Part shown: piece after piece, positions 55,877-64,000 of the stretch | How positions within the stretch are numbered: the first letter of the stretch is position 1 | Layout: the number at the start of each line of letters is the position of its first letter | Assembly: GCA_963585895.1 (NCBI GenBank) | Contig: OY757939.1 | Span: 54,156,612-54,220,611, forward strand | Source of the DNA: Sepioteuthis lessoniana | Taxonomy: Eukaryota > Mollusca > Cephalopoda > Myopsida > Loliginidae | DNA length: 64,000 nt | Direction of reading: 5' to 3' | Position numbers and translations under genes: made by a program | The notes under the pieces: generated by a model | The model's database searches: none | What the model was told of the DNA's origin: nothing | Seen by the model: only the letters and a program-made list of their open reading frames with translations

Positions 55877-57201
55877 TCAATGCATCTCAATGAAGGATTC
55901 TACTTTTAGGGGAACATACCCTTTGTACAATATATTGTGTTTGATAATAACTCGGGCTGCCAAACACTGTAAGGAAATGTAGTCCAAAGGTGAGACAATG
56001 TCATGGATGGCAACTCCTCGCAGGAGCTGCACAGGAGTCCTGCCTTCATCATTACGCATATCTAAATGGGCACTGTGGCGTAATAGAAATTTTATCACAT
56101 CAGATTGGCAGTGTTTGTTATTAGTAGCAAGGTGGAGTGGAGTGTTACCGTCAACATCTCTTGCATTCACATCAGCACCCACCTCTAACAACAGATCCAC
56201 AACATCAGGGGACGGAAAATTACAGACAGGATAACGTCCAACATTCGTCGTCTCTCGTGCACAGGCAAGATGGAGGAGCGTGTATCCCTTTGTGCATTTG
56301 GGGTTCATCTGTACAAGTTGGTATACGGTCTGTTTAAAGACATAGTCCTCTTTTTCAGAGAGAGTATTTTGTTTCTGTATTCGACATATCAAACATAACA
56401 AGTGCATAATAATCACTAAGAGACGGTTGAATGAGCTGACATCACAGTCCTGAACAGCGTTCTTTGTAATGAGTTCATGTCCGATTCGCAGTTCTTTAAT
56501 TGCCCGTGTAAACACCTCCATAATGTCACTGAAAGCTACATTGTGAACAGGATGATATTCATTTGTCATGTAAGAAAATAGTTCAGCAAAAGATAGAAAG
56601 CTACTTTGAGTATATGAACTCAAGGCTTCCAAAACCTTTTGCTGAATATCTAGTGCATACATCCATAAGTCTATACAGCGGTCAAAGTTACCCATGTCTG
56701 CATATAAGGCTCCTCGGTATCGAATATAATAGGAAGTGTCGGGGTGGGCAGGACCGAGAATCCGTTCTCGGACAAGCAACGCTTGCATTCGCATATCATC
56801 AGGGTCCGATATCAAATCATCCAGTTGTTCTTCATTAGTCACTTCCAAGGTATTTTCGTAAGCTGGAATAGGGGAGGGGTTGATGGGTTTAGGGATCGGA
56901 ACACTATGATTTTTGTAACGTTCTAACATCCCAAGGCGCCAGAATCTCAACGCACCCATCATGTCTCTCTTCTTATCAACATACGTTGCTCCAAGCAATT
57001 CTAAAGCATCAATTTTTTCTGAACGAATACAGTCAGGTTGGTTGATGAGATATTCTACCATTTTGGTATACCCAGCTACAGCAGCTGCCAACAACGGCGT
57101 CATCCCATAAGCATCTTTTTCCATCAGGGCACTGTATTTTAGGAGCATTTTCATGATTTCTAAGCTACCAGATTCTGCACAATCATGTAGAGCTGTGTTA
57201 C
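55877..57201 (-). CDS. FEM1C: FEM1A/C-like protein, 3'-terminal coding exon (partial gene)
   Basis: This is the last exon of a fem-1 homologue. FEM1 proteins are substrate receptors of Cullin-2/Elongin B-C ubiquitin ligases; FEM1A/C recognise C-terminal arginine degrons. The exon encodes 441 residues, from GNTALHDCAESG to a TGA stop at 55877-55879, matching roughly residue 180 to the end of the ~617-residue vertebrate FEM1C. In order it holds ankyrin repeats (GNTALHDCAESGSLEIMKML, then YGMTPLLAA), the conserved LELLGATYVDKKRDMMGALRFW segment, a TPR-like helical region (RERILGPAHPDTSYYIRYRGALYADMGNF in part), C-terminal ankyrins (VGRYPVCNFPSPDVVDLLLE, then DGNTPLHLATNNKH) and a C-terminal VHL/BC-box-like SLQCLAARVI. 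The exon begins after a CTTTTTCTAG acceptor on the minus strand, splitting the Gly codon after its first base. The in-frame ATG upstream (57223) lies in the intron and is not a start. N-terminal exons were not found up to 64000. Assignment to the A/C rather than the B type rests on the C-terminal end and is fairly sure; the symbol could equally be FEM1A. Confidence 0.95.
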
Positions 57202-57889
57202 CTAGAAAAAGAAAAACAAACAAATCAGAAAAAGAAAAACAAAAATAAATGCAAAATATAATAATACTGTTCTGTCAGTCACACTTGCATTTATTTTTAA
57301 CCACTGTCAATCTCCTGCTGATTTTTAGTGAATATACAATACTGAACAAAAAAGAAAAAAAAAGAAGAAAAGAGACAGGGAAAAAAACGAATTGCTTTTT
57401 ATTATTACCACAAATTTTAATAAAATTTCAATAGTTTAGACACACATAGGAAGTGATTATTTTCCTTATTATAATCAAAGATACCTTAGTTGTAGTGAAA
57501 AGTCATCAGCAAAAGACTAATCACAAATTAGGATATCAAGGAAAAAAAAATTTTAAGAAATTTGCTATTTTTTGGTATTTCTGAAAATTTTCTTGACTTT
57601 TCACAACAACTAAAGGAAACTTTGCAACAATAATCAAAAAAGATAATCACTTCCTGTATGTTTAAGTCATTGAAGTTTCATTAAAATTTGCAGCAAAAGT
57701 AAAAAATGGTTCAGTTTTTTTTTTTTGTCAACTACAGTAAATAAATAAGTTTAAAATTCATTTTCTTTTCAAATTGAACAAGAACTGGAGAAAAATATTA
57801 CTTAAAAAAAACTATTGAAAATTATTTTCAAATGACATGTCACAAAATGACCATAATAAAAAAAAAATCTATGTATAAATTATATATAC
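57202..57889. other. AT-rich intron sequence next to the FEM1 acceptor
   Basis: Polypyrimidine on the minus strand next to the acceptor, then A/T homopolymers. No repeat recognised. Confidence 0.6.
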
Positions 57890-58434
57890 TGTAACATACC
57901 CATACATGAATATGGGAAACGTACATAGAATGTTCATAACATATATACATAGAACATAGGAATCCCGAAACTTGAAAAACACATAACGACTTCTTAGTTC
58001 AGGTACGAAACCTTTTATTACCTTTGAGTTAAAGGTTTCGACATAAGGAAGAGCGATGCACAATCTTTCTATGATGACTTTTCCATCTGCTCCCCATCAT
58101 GTGCAGCGCCCGTAGCACACAAATTCGTCTAGCCTCAGCGAGTCTTTAAAGTCGACCCTTCCCGTTTGGAGTCTAGTTCTCAACTAACTGACTTTTTTCA
58201 AATCCCCCAAAATCCTCCACATACGTTTCCGGTGTATGACGTCATTCACATCCCTGGTCACATCTGGTATTTTTATTTTGACATCTGTGAACGACACATC
58301 CTCCCCGTGCGCGCGTTAACATCTGCGCTCAAGTTTGCACCTAACTAACCCATGTGCTGAGCCGAAAGGTTCTCAACCTAACTAAACCCAAAGGCAAGAT
58401 ATATAAAACGAAATCCCTTGGCCATTATATTACA
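57890..58434 (-). mobile_element. Solo LTR, family LTR-2 (TSD ATAC)
   Basis: Plus ends TGTAACATACCC…CCATTATATTACA. Flanked by ATAC (57886-57889 and 58435-58438). Collinear with 9698-10252 (GTTCAGGTACGAAACCTTTT, AAAATCCTCCAC, GACGTCATTC, GAGCCGAAAGGTTCTCA). Minus-strand AATAAAAGG lies mid-element. Inserted in the presumed FEM1 intron in the sense of FEM1. Confidence 0.9.
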
Positions 58435-58599
58435 ATACTAGCTGTACTTCCTCATATTACATACAGGTTTTAGAATGGCCATCATTAACAATAAAGGATG
58501 TAGAATCTTTTTGTTTTAATCTAGATGGCACCATCTCCTCATTAAATGGCAAACTTCTAAAATTAGTAGACCAGTTCATATACTTTGATAGCAATATCT

Positions 58600-59118
58600 C
58601 ATCTACTGAAAGCAATGTCAATATACGCATTGGTAAAGCATGGGCTGCTATTAACAGGTTATCAATCATATAGAAATCTGGTATCTCTGATAAAAGAAAA
58701 CAGAAATTTTTCCAAGTTGTTACTGTGTCAGAACTAATGTATGGTTGCATCATTTGGACTTTAACACTGTGAGAAAAAGCTAGCTGGAAACTACACAAAG
58801 ATGCTACATACTGTTTTGAACAGATCCAGAAAACAGCACCCCACAAGACATCAGCTGTATGGCCACTTACTTCCCATCTTACAAACTATCCAAGTATAAC
58901 AAGCAAGATATGCTGAATATTGCTAAAAGTAATACTGAACTCATAAGAAACATTCTCCTATAGACACACCAGTGTTGGCCAACCAGCAAAAAACTTACAT
59001 TCATCAGCTCTGTGCAGACAGTAGGTGCCGTCTAGATGACATACCAAGAGTAATAGCCGATAGAGAGAGAGAGAGAGAGAGAGTCAAGAAAGTCCATGCT
59101 GTCACCATGTCTTGATGA
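58600..59118 (+). mobile_element. RTE-like LINE 3' end, second subfamily
   Basis: CATCTACTGAAAGCAATGTC, AATATACGCATTGGTAAAGC (codons for VSSTESNVNIRIGKAWAAIN) followed by KSGISDKRKQ-, GCIIWTLT- and HQLCADSRCRLDDIP-like readings. A (GA)n at 59062-59082 and end CATGTCTTGATGATGATG follow. Broken frames. Antisense frames over it are shadows. Confidence 0.7.
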
Positions 59119-59660
59119 TGATGTCAGGATATTCTATTTTTTTCATATTATTAGTAATTAAAACCATAAAATTGCTTGCAAGTGATTTGTATTAATAAGA
59201 ATATTTTAAACCATATAGCTGTGTGCAATCAAAACATTATTATTATTATGATTAAAAATAGGAATAGTCACTTGAAACCAAATAATTGTGAACAAATTAT
59301 TAGTATTAGATAGGAATTCTTGATATCACATAAATGCAAATAAATAATTATTATTATTATCTAAATATCATTTTTTTAAAATGACTACAATGAAATGATG
59401 AAAATGTAAATAGTTATGATTGTAATCAAACATTTACAAATGAATCAAATTTCAGCATTAAATAACCCATAAGGAGTTGATATGCCATTTGGTTTACAAA
59501 GGTAAAATTATTCAAAGATTATTATCATCAACAGCTTTGTCTGAATTTCTGAGGTGATATTCAGTGATATACTTGGACTGATGTCTCCATTTTGGTTGGT
59601 TTTACAATATATCAAGATGGACTTTGAAGGGAGGGGGAGTAATTATATAGTTTTAAGTAA
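59119..59660. other. R68-like debris and unassigned sequence
   Basis: 'TTGAAACCAAATAATTGTGAAC'-type reversed R68 modules at about 59210-59350 and a tail GGCATTAAATAACCCATAAG, GAGTTGATATGCC at about 59456. No gene. Confidence 0.5.
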
Positions 59661-59664
59661 CTAA

Positions 59665-59918
59665 TGGTTTGGTTTCGGTTTGGTTTCTTTGTTTAATGGC
59701 ATATCAACCTTTGTAGGTTATTTAATGCCAAAGCCATTCTCCTAGAAAAACAGTAGTGGTACTATTTAACCCATAGCTGGAAGGATAAGGGGGTTCATTC
59801 CTTTCCCAAGGGTATTTACCCGAAAGTGAACATAATAGCGCAACTGGAGTACGAACTCGCTTACTACGATCCCGCAGTCCATCGCTTTAACCATTACACC
59901 ACGAGGACACCTCTAAGT
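59665..59918 (-). mobile_element. SINE-C, full-length
   Basis: GGTTTCTTTGTTTAATGGCA, TATCAACCTTTGTAGG to CCATTACACCACGAGGACAC, nearly identical to 38790-39018. Confidence 0.9.
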
Positions 59919-59929
59919 AACTAATGATT

Positions 59930-60090
59930 ATAATCACATGTAAATAATTATAGCTTCAAGTAAATATACTTAACATAAATAAATTACCCTACCCAAAGAT
60001 ATATGGTTTCAAGTATTCCAATACAATACTAATAATATAAACAGTTATATGGTTTGAAGCAACTATTCCAATTTAATAATAATTAGTTTG

Positions 60091-60135
<45 letters not shown>

Positions 60136-60280
60136 TATCAAATACAAATAATTTTCAAAAAGGTCAATTTAACCCATAAATGAGACCCTAACATACATTA
60201 CCATTCCAGGTCAGAGAGGACCTTGTAGTAATGGCAATCAAGGGGTGATTCCACACTCTCCCAGAGTTTCAGGAATCAAA
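59930..60280 (+). repeat. R68 fragment with (TA)n at 60097-60134
   Basis: 'ATGGTTTCAAGTATTCCAAT' modules, a TA run, then AATTTAACCCATAAATGAGA, CCCTAAC, AGAGAGGACCTTGTAGTAAT. Confidence 0.65.
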
Positions 60281-60419
60281 CAAGAACTTAGAAAAATACA
60301 AATCAAAAAAAATTAAAGATAATTTTCAAATGTAATGTCATAAAATGACAACAATAAAAAAGTCATCTATCTTTAAATTATACATATTAGCTATTTTATT
60401 CATATTACATACGCGAGAG

Positions 60420-60905
60420 TCTCCACAGCATAATGGCTGAAGTGTTAGACAGCAGACTTGAAGTAAGCTCACCTAAATTCCAGTTGTACTATGTTCACTT
60501 TCAGACTTGGGAAAGGTATTAAACTCCCTTATCCCCCCAGATATGAGTTAAATAGTATCACTACTATTCTTCTATCTGGCTCATTGGCCTAGTGGGTAGA
60601 GTGTTCGCCAATGGCCCAGAAGACCAGGGTTCAATCTTAGGTCGAGTCATACCAAAGACTTAAAAAATGGTACTTGATACTTCCTTGCTTAACACTCAGC
60701 ATTATAAGGTATGTATCAAGAGTAAAGTGGAGCAATCCGGGGGAAGGAGTAGCGCCCTCCCTTACACTTCAGTGTAGTAGCAATTGAAAGGGAGCCTGTG
60801 GGCTGCCCTCAACTTCAGTCGTCAACTTTACTTACTATTCTTCGACAAGGATGGCTTATGCATTAAATAACCCATGATGGTTGATATGCAATTAAACAAA
60901 GAAAC
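60420..60905 (+). mobile_element. SINE-C interrupted by SINE-A
   Basis: SINE-C from GTCTCCACAGCATAATGGCT to AGTATCACTACTATTCTTC (60572), resumed at 60834 (ACTATTCTTCGACAAGGATG, GCATTAAATAACCCATGATG, GTTGATATGC). The 10-bp ACTATTCTTC repeated on both sides is the SINE-A target duplication. Confidence 0.9.
60573..60833 (+). mobile_element. tRNA-derived SINE-A nested in SINE-C
   Basis: Head TTGGCCTAGTGGGTAGAGTG, B box GGTTCAATCTT, body and end CTTTACTT. Flanked by ACTATTCTTC (60563-60572, 60834-60843). This gives the exact limits of the family and shows SINE-A moved after this SINE-C. Confidence 0.9.
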
Positions 60906-60949
60906 CAACCAAAATCATATTGCATACAAGTTTTAAGATAGCCATCATT

Positions 60950-61066
60950 AGCCTTGGTGAGGCAACTAGTCTAGGAGAAGGAAAACTCTGAATTCAAACC
61001 TGTAAAACTCCGCTTAAAAATTGACCTTGTGTCATATCCTGCCCGAGCGGAGGGGTTGGTAAATAG
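60950..61066 (+). mobile_element. SINE-B 3' half
   Basis: TTAGCCTTGGTGAGGCAACT, AGTCTAGGAGAAGGAAAACT to GCCCGAGCGGAGGGGTTGGT. It interrupts a 'AAGATAGCCATCATTA' sequence present on both sides (about 60943-60958 and 61068-61083), which is its target duplication. Confidence 0.85.
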
Positions 61067-61655
61067 GAAGATAGCCATCATTAAAAATAAAGGATGTAGA
61101 GATGCTTTTATTAAAGTTTAGGATATTTATTTATAACGAAAGAACATTTTATTTGTTTTTATTATTTATTTGCTACAGGTTTACACCAAGCATGGTACAT
61201 GGAAGACAGCTTCAGTTTCAATTAGAGATCTCAGATACTCTTGAGATAATCTAAAAATTAATAAATATATCAAAATAAATATTCAATTTTATTCTTTTTC
61301 AGTGAGGGTAGGTTGAAAGAGTCAGATTCCACTTAAAAACTAGTCAAATTACTTACAATAGTTTAAAACCTTTCCAGGCATGAATCTAACACTTCCAGAA
61401 AATTTGGTTGAAATTGGATGAAAACTGGTAGATCCCTAGGATGGACAGACATATGTTGAATTATAAGATTATATATATATATATATACTCTCCTACCCCC
61501 GTGGGGTTGAGTTCTCTGGCAAAGAAGTAATCGTGTTGCCATTAGCGCTCATTGCAAGCCTCTTCGTAGATGAATTGAGGTCTCGGCAACCGTTGAACGG
61601 ATGTATGTAAACAATAGTAATTGTGATTCATAACCGTTTAAAATTTACTTCACAG
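61067..61655. other. Unassigned; possible LINE 3' UTR-like stretch
   Basis: GAAAATTTGGTTGAAATTGG, ATGAAAACTGGTAGATCCCT, AGG…GACAGACA at about 61398-61452 resembles conserved 3' ends of invertebrate LINEs (inference). A CCCCGTGGGG palindrome lies at 61497-61506. No gene. Confidence 0.4.
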
Positions 61656-61659
61656 CTAA

Positions 61660-61793
61660 TATCTCCTCGTGGCTGAATGGTTAGAAGCTTTGGCTTGGCG
61701 TTTGAGTCAACCGGGTTTTGATCCCAGCTACGGGAAGCTACTGTCTAGCCACATTGATGAGTTCTGATAGAACGAAACAATTCTGTCTGTGGA

Positions 61794-61800
<7 letters not shown>
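61660..61800 (+). mobile_element. SINE-H: tRNA-like SINE with hammerhead ribozyme
   Basis: The A-box-like TGGCTGAATGGTTAGAAG (61669-61686) and the B-box-like GGTTTTGATCC (61714-61724) are spaced as in a tRNA-type Pol III promoter. They are followed 30 bp later by a complete hammerhead fold (next entry). The element runs into a (TA)n tract at 61797. This promoter-then-ribozyme order is that of the Schistosoma Sm-alpha SINE-like elements. Only one copy is in the window, so its left limit is approximate. Confidence 0.7.
61749..61792 (+). ncRNA. Type I hammerhead ribozyme (core C3 changed to T)
   Basis: Stem I is CCACA (61749-61753) with TGTGG (61788-61792), five perfect pairs. The core is TTGATGA (61754-61760), against CTGATGA in the active consensus. 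Stem II is GTTCT/AGAAC (61761-61765 and 61769-61773) with loop GAT. The second core strand is GAA (61774-61776). Stem III is ACA/TGT (61777-61779 and 61784-61786) with loop ATTC. The cleavage triplet ends GTC (61785-61787) with C17 at 61787. Every pairing and conserved base is present except C3, so this copy is probably weak or inactive while the family may be active. Confidence 0.8.
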
Positions 61801-61846
<46 letters not shown>

Positions 61847-61893
61847 AAACAAAGATACCATTGGTAATTACAGTTGGGGAACTGTACCCATAA

Positions 61894-61949
<56 letters not shown>

Positions 61950-61950
61950 T
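61797..61950. repeat. Two (TA)n microsatellites
   Basis: TA runs at 61797-61840 and about 61901-61946, the first growing from the SINE-H 3' end. (GATA)/(GA)n follows the second. Confidence 0.95.
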
Positions 61951-61964
61951 AGATAGAGAGAGAG

Positions 61965-62289
61965 GTTTGGTTTCATTTTATTTTGTTTTGTTTCTTTCTT
62001 TGATGGTATATCAATCTTTGATAATAATTTAATACCAAAGCCATCTTTGTAGAAGTGGTACTATTTAACTTAAAACTGAGGGATAAAGGGGTTCATACCT
62101 TTCTCATGGGTATTAATCTGAAAGGGAAACATGATAGTGCAAATGGAGTTCAAACTGACTGACTATGATGTCACAGTCTAGCATGTTAGCTACTATGCTA
62201 TGGGGATTACCCCAGTGATACTATCTAACCCATAACTAGGAGAATAAGAGGGTTCATACTTTTCCCAAAGGTATTAGTCTGAAAGTGAG

Positions 62290-62292
<3 letters not shown>
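61965..62292 (-). mobile_element. SINE-C plus a second partial SINE-C
   Basis: GTTTCTTTCTTTGATGGTAT, ATCAATCTTTGATAAT…GTTAGCTACTATGCTATGGG is one diverged SINE-C. From 62216 a partial repeat of its middle (CCATAACTAGGAGAATAAGA, GAAAGTGAGC) follows and runs into (TA)n at 62289-62321. Confidence 0.7.
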
Positions 62293-62324
<32 letters not shown>

Positions 62325-62544
62325 CACATGTACACACACAATCTATACATGTAAGTATATAACTATAATCTAGCAAAAAATAGTACATCATAGCATTTTC
62401 AGATCATACAGTCAAACTGATCTAATTCAGAGAATAAAGCAATTACCAGTTCAATTTACAAATGAATGACAGATCATTATATGGGATCAAAATTTTAACA
62501 GAACAATATTTTTAATCATCCAAATTCTTGACAAAATGATTGGT

Positions 62545-63085
62545 TTGGTTTGGTTTTATGGCATATCAATCATTGTAGGTTATTTAATTCCAAATCCATT
62601 ATATATATATAAACAGTTCTATTTAAAACAATTCAGTTTAGCATAAGTACACAGTTTAAAAGTCAAAAACAGTTCTATTTCAAGCTATTCAGTTTAGTCA
62701 ACAAAGTTAAATGGTCCCAAGTATTGCTATGTAATACTAGCAATTCAATTAAACATCAGTCATTTATCTACACACAGTTAAATGTAAAAACAGTTCTATT
62801 ACAAATAATTCAATTAAGCATCAGTACACAGTATAAATGTCAAAATAGTTCTATTTCAAACAATTCAGTTTAGCAGTTTAGTTCTATTTGACCCACAGAT
62901 AGGACCCAATCAAGTGCTACCATTGAACCAGGGAGCAATGACCATGAGGGGTACTCTGCATTCCCCAACACTCCAGCATTACTGAAGCTTCACCATCAGA
63001 CTGTTTAGTGTCATATTAAGGACACTCATTGGGGGAGTCTTACACCTCTGCAGAGATGCAGTCAGTGTATTCTACTGGGCCAGCT
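62545..63085 (+). repeat. R68 copy
   Basis: GGTTTGGTTTGGTTTTATGG, CATATCAATCATTGTAGG head, modules including one 68-bp-type monomer (AAATGGTCCCAAGTATTGCT at about 62710), then GACCCACAGATAGGACCC to GTGTATTCTACTGGGCCAGC. 63086-63496 beyond is unassigned. Confidence 0.8.
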
Positions 63086-63496
63086 GACATAATGAGGATA
63101 ACTATAAAATAACTTTAATAACTAATCCTTTCCTCCTTACAAAATAGAAGTATCGATGTCATCATGGACTGCTGTTAGAACAGAAATTCAAAACATTCAC
63201 GGATCAACTAGTTTCCTAAAAAAAATTAGAGTTAAGATAAAGCTTTATTTTGAAACTAAAAGAATTCTTAAAACTTATTGCTATTGTAGTTTTTTTAAGG
63301 GTTTTTTTTTTTTTCAGTTTCCTACTTTCCGTCATCAGGTTTTTACCTAAGAAACGGGGGATGGACAGTAGTGATTATAAGTAATTGTTTTTTGGTGCCT
63401 CTTTTGAGAGAGATTTTTGAATCATATTAATTTTACTCTCCTAAGGAGATGAGCAGTTCTGCAAAGCACAATTTTTTTTTGTATTTCAGATAGTGT

Positions 63497-64000
63497 TGAT
63501 TTATTATTGTTAATCCTTTTCAAGTTTTTCACACCAGCATTTGCTGATAGTTTCTTGCTGGAGTTTGAGTGACAACAAGCCTCCTCAAGTCCCAAGGACT
63601 CTTCTCAGTATTGTGGATGGTCTCCACTCATTCTCTTATTTCCAAGTCCCCCAGTCCCTGTACTGATCCTTTGGTGACTGTACCAAGAGCAATTACAATT
63701 AGTATCACCATCACTTTCATGTTTCACAGTTTTTTCAATTCCCTAGCAAGGTCCAGGTACTTATCCTTCTTTTCACTTTCTTTCAATTTTACTCTGTGGT
63801 TAGCTAGGAGAGAAAGCCCACAATTTGGCAAGTTCTCTTTTTTCTTTTTTTTTTTTTATTATTATTATAAGATTTGGTCATCTGGCCGAGATTAGGTGAT
63901 CTGTTTGTATCTCAAGATCCCAGAGGAGTTTGTGTGTTTCGTTCTCCATGACAGAGTCTGGGTTGTGCATGTACCATTTGTTCGCATGGTCCATCTTCAA
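63497..64000 (-). mobile_element. R2/NeSL-like LINE 3' end, continuing past the window edge
   Basis: Minus strand from the edge: KMDHANKWYMHNPDSVMENE, THKLLWDLEIQTDHLISA (the RPD motif region is altered). A (AT/A)-rich stretch follows in which the IIINKKK codons have expanded (63846-63872), then the NHRVKLKESEKKDKYLDLAR-like reading and the shared 3' end CTGAGAAGAGTCCTTGGGAC. Same family as 3110-5965. Confidence 0.75.

Larger units (their letters stand above)
57202..64000 (-). other. Presumed FEM1 intron, at least 6.8 kb
   Basis: The FEM1 exon opens with a splice acceptor (polypyrimidine run then AG at 57203-57202), so the sequence above it must be intronic until the preceding exon. No ankyrin-coding exon was seen in 57.2-64 kb on the minus strand. 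The intron is AT-rich and carries LTR, RTE-like, SINE-A, SINE-B, SINE-C, SINE-H and R68 copies in both orientations, listed separately. Inferred from the acceptor and from the missing first ~180 codons. Confidence 0.7.

Noticed and set aside
57202..57223. ATG at 57223 as FEM1 start
   Set aside because: The seven codons before GNTALHD are the polypyrimidine tract of a splice acceptor, and known FEM1 proteins have about 180 residues before this point.
58457..58846. 129-codon minus-strand frame
   Set aside because: Antisense of a decayed RTE-like 3' end.

Overview
The window is animal nuclear DNA with almost no coding content, and most likely comes from a cephalopod mollusc (octopus-like). Three things point that way. 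The only cellular gene is one animal-type FEM1 exon that lacks its upstream exons. The DNA is AT-rich, full of microsatellites, and crowded with tRNA-derived SINEs and dead LINE 3' ends. The protein style of the LINE ends and the 'GGTTTGGTTT…ATGGCATATCAACC' repeats resemble octopus genomic repeats as I know them. The species assignment is inference.

Repeat names are mine. SINE-A has the head TGGCCNAGYGGTTAGAG and an end like CTTTACTTA. SINE-B has the head GGTGCCCGTGGTGTAATGG and a tail ending GGAGGGGTTGGTAAATA. SINE-C has the head GGTGTAATGGTTAAAG and the tail GGCATTAAATAACCCATAAAGGTTGATATGCC. SINE-H is a tRNA-like SINE carrying a hammerhead ribozyme fold. R68 is a long AT-rich repeat built of 'GTTCTATTT…CAATTCAGTTTAGCATAAG' modules and shares its end with SINE-C.

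Layout. 0-6 kb: microsatellites, a solo LTR (1718-2397) and a cluster of R2/NeSL-like LINE 3' ends with AAT tails (3110-5965). 6-13.8 kb: RTE-like LINE 3' ends, a composite retro-insertion flanked by 129-bp direct repeats, solo LTRs, a TA-flanked MITE hosting a SINE, and a mariner fragment. 13.9-22 kb: more LTRs, a mariner deletion derivative, an RTE-like end, a 20-unit 68-bp tandem array (18809-20168), and a GC-rich structured insertion with a 16-bp target duplication (20458-20781). 22-36 kb: TIR elements, a ~1.1-kb foldback palindrome (26411-27540), A-rich degenerate arrays, and solo LTRs, one inside a SINE-C. 36-52 kb: R68 tracts, many SINE-B/SINE-C copies including head-to-tail dimers, a palindromic DNA transposon with a transposase remnant, and a second mariner deletion derivative. 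52-55.5 kb: an AT palindromic array and a 1.8-kb minisatellite with a 30-bp unit. 55.9-57.2 kb: the last exon of a FEM1A/C-type gene on the minus strand. 57.2-64 kb: presumably the intron of that gene, holding a solo LTR, LINE/SINE copies and SINE-H.

The only cellular function I can read is FEM1, a substrate receptor of a Cullin-2 ubiquitin ligase. Everything else records retrotransposition, solo-LTR formation and tandem amplification. I count nine LTR-like units whose flanking 4- or 5-bp duplications and TG…CA (or one-base variant) ends I could read, one more without a readable duplication, and three or four tentative ones. No internal gag/pol was found. The most striking item is SINE-H at about 61660-61800: Pol III A and B boxes followed by a nearly complete type I hammerhead ribozyme. 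No genuine tRNA or rRNA gene, CRISPR array or prokaryotic feature was seen.
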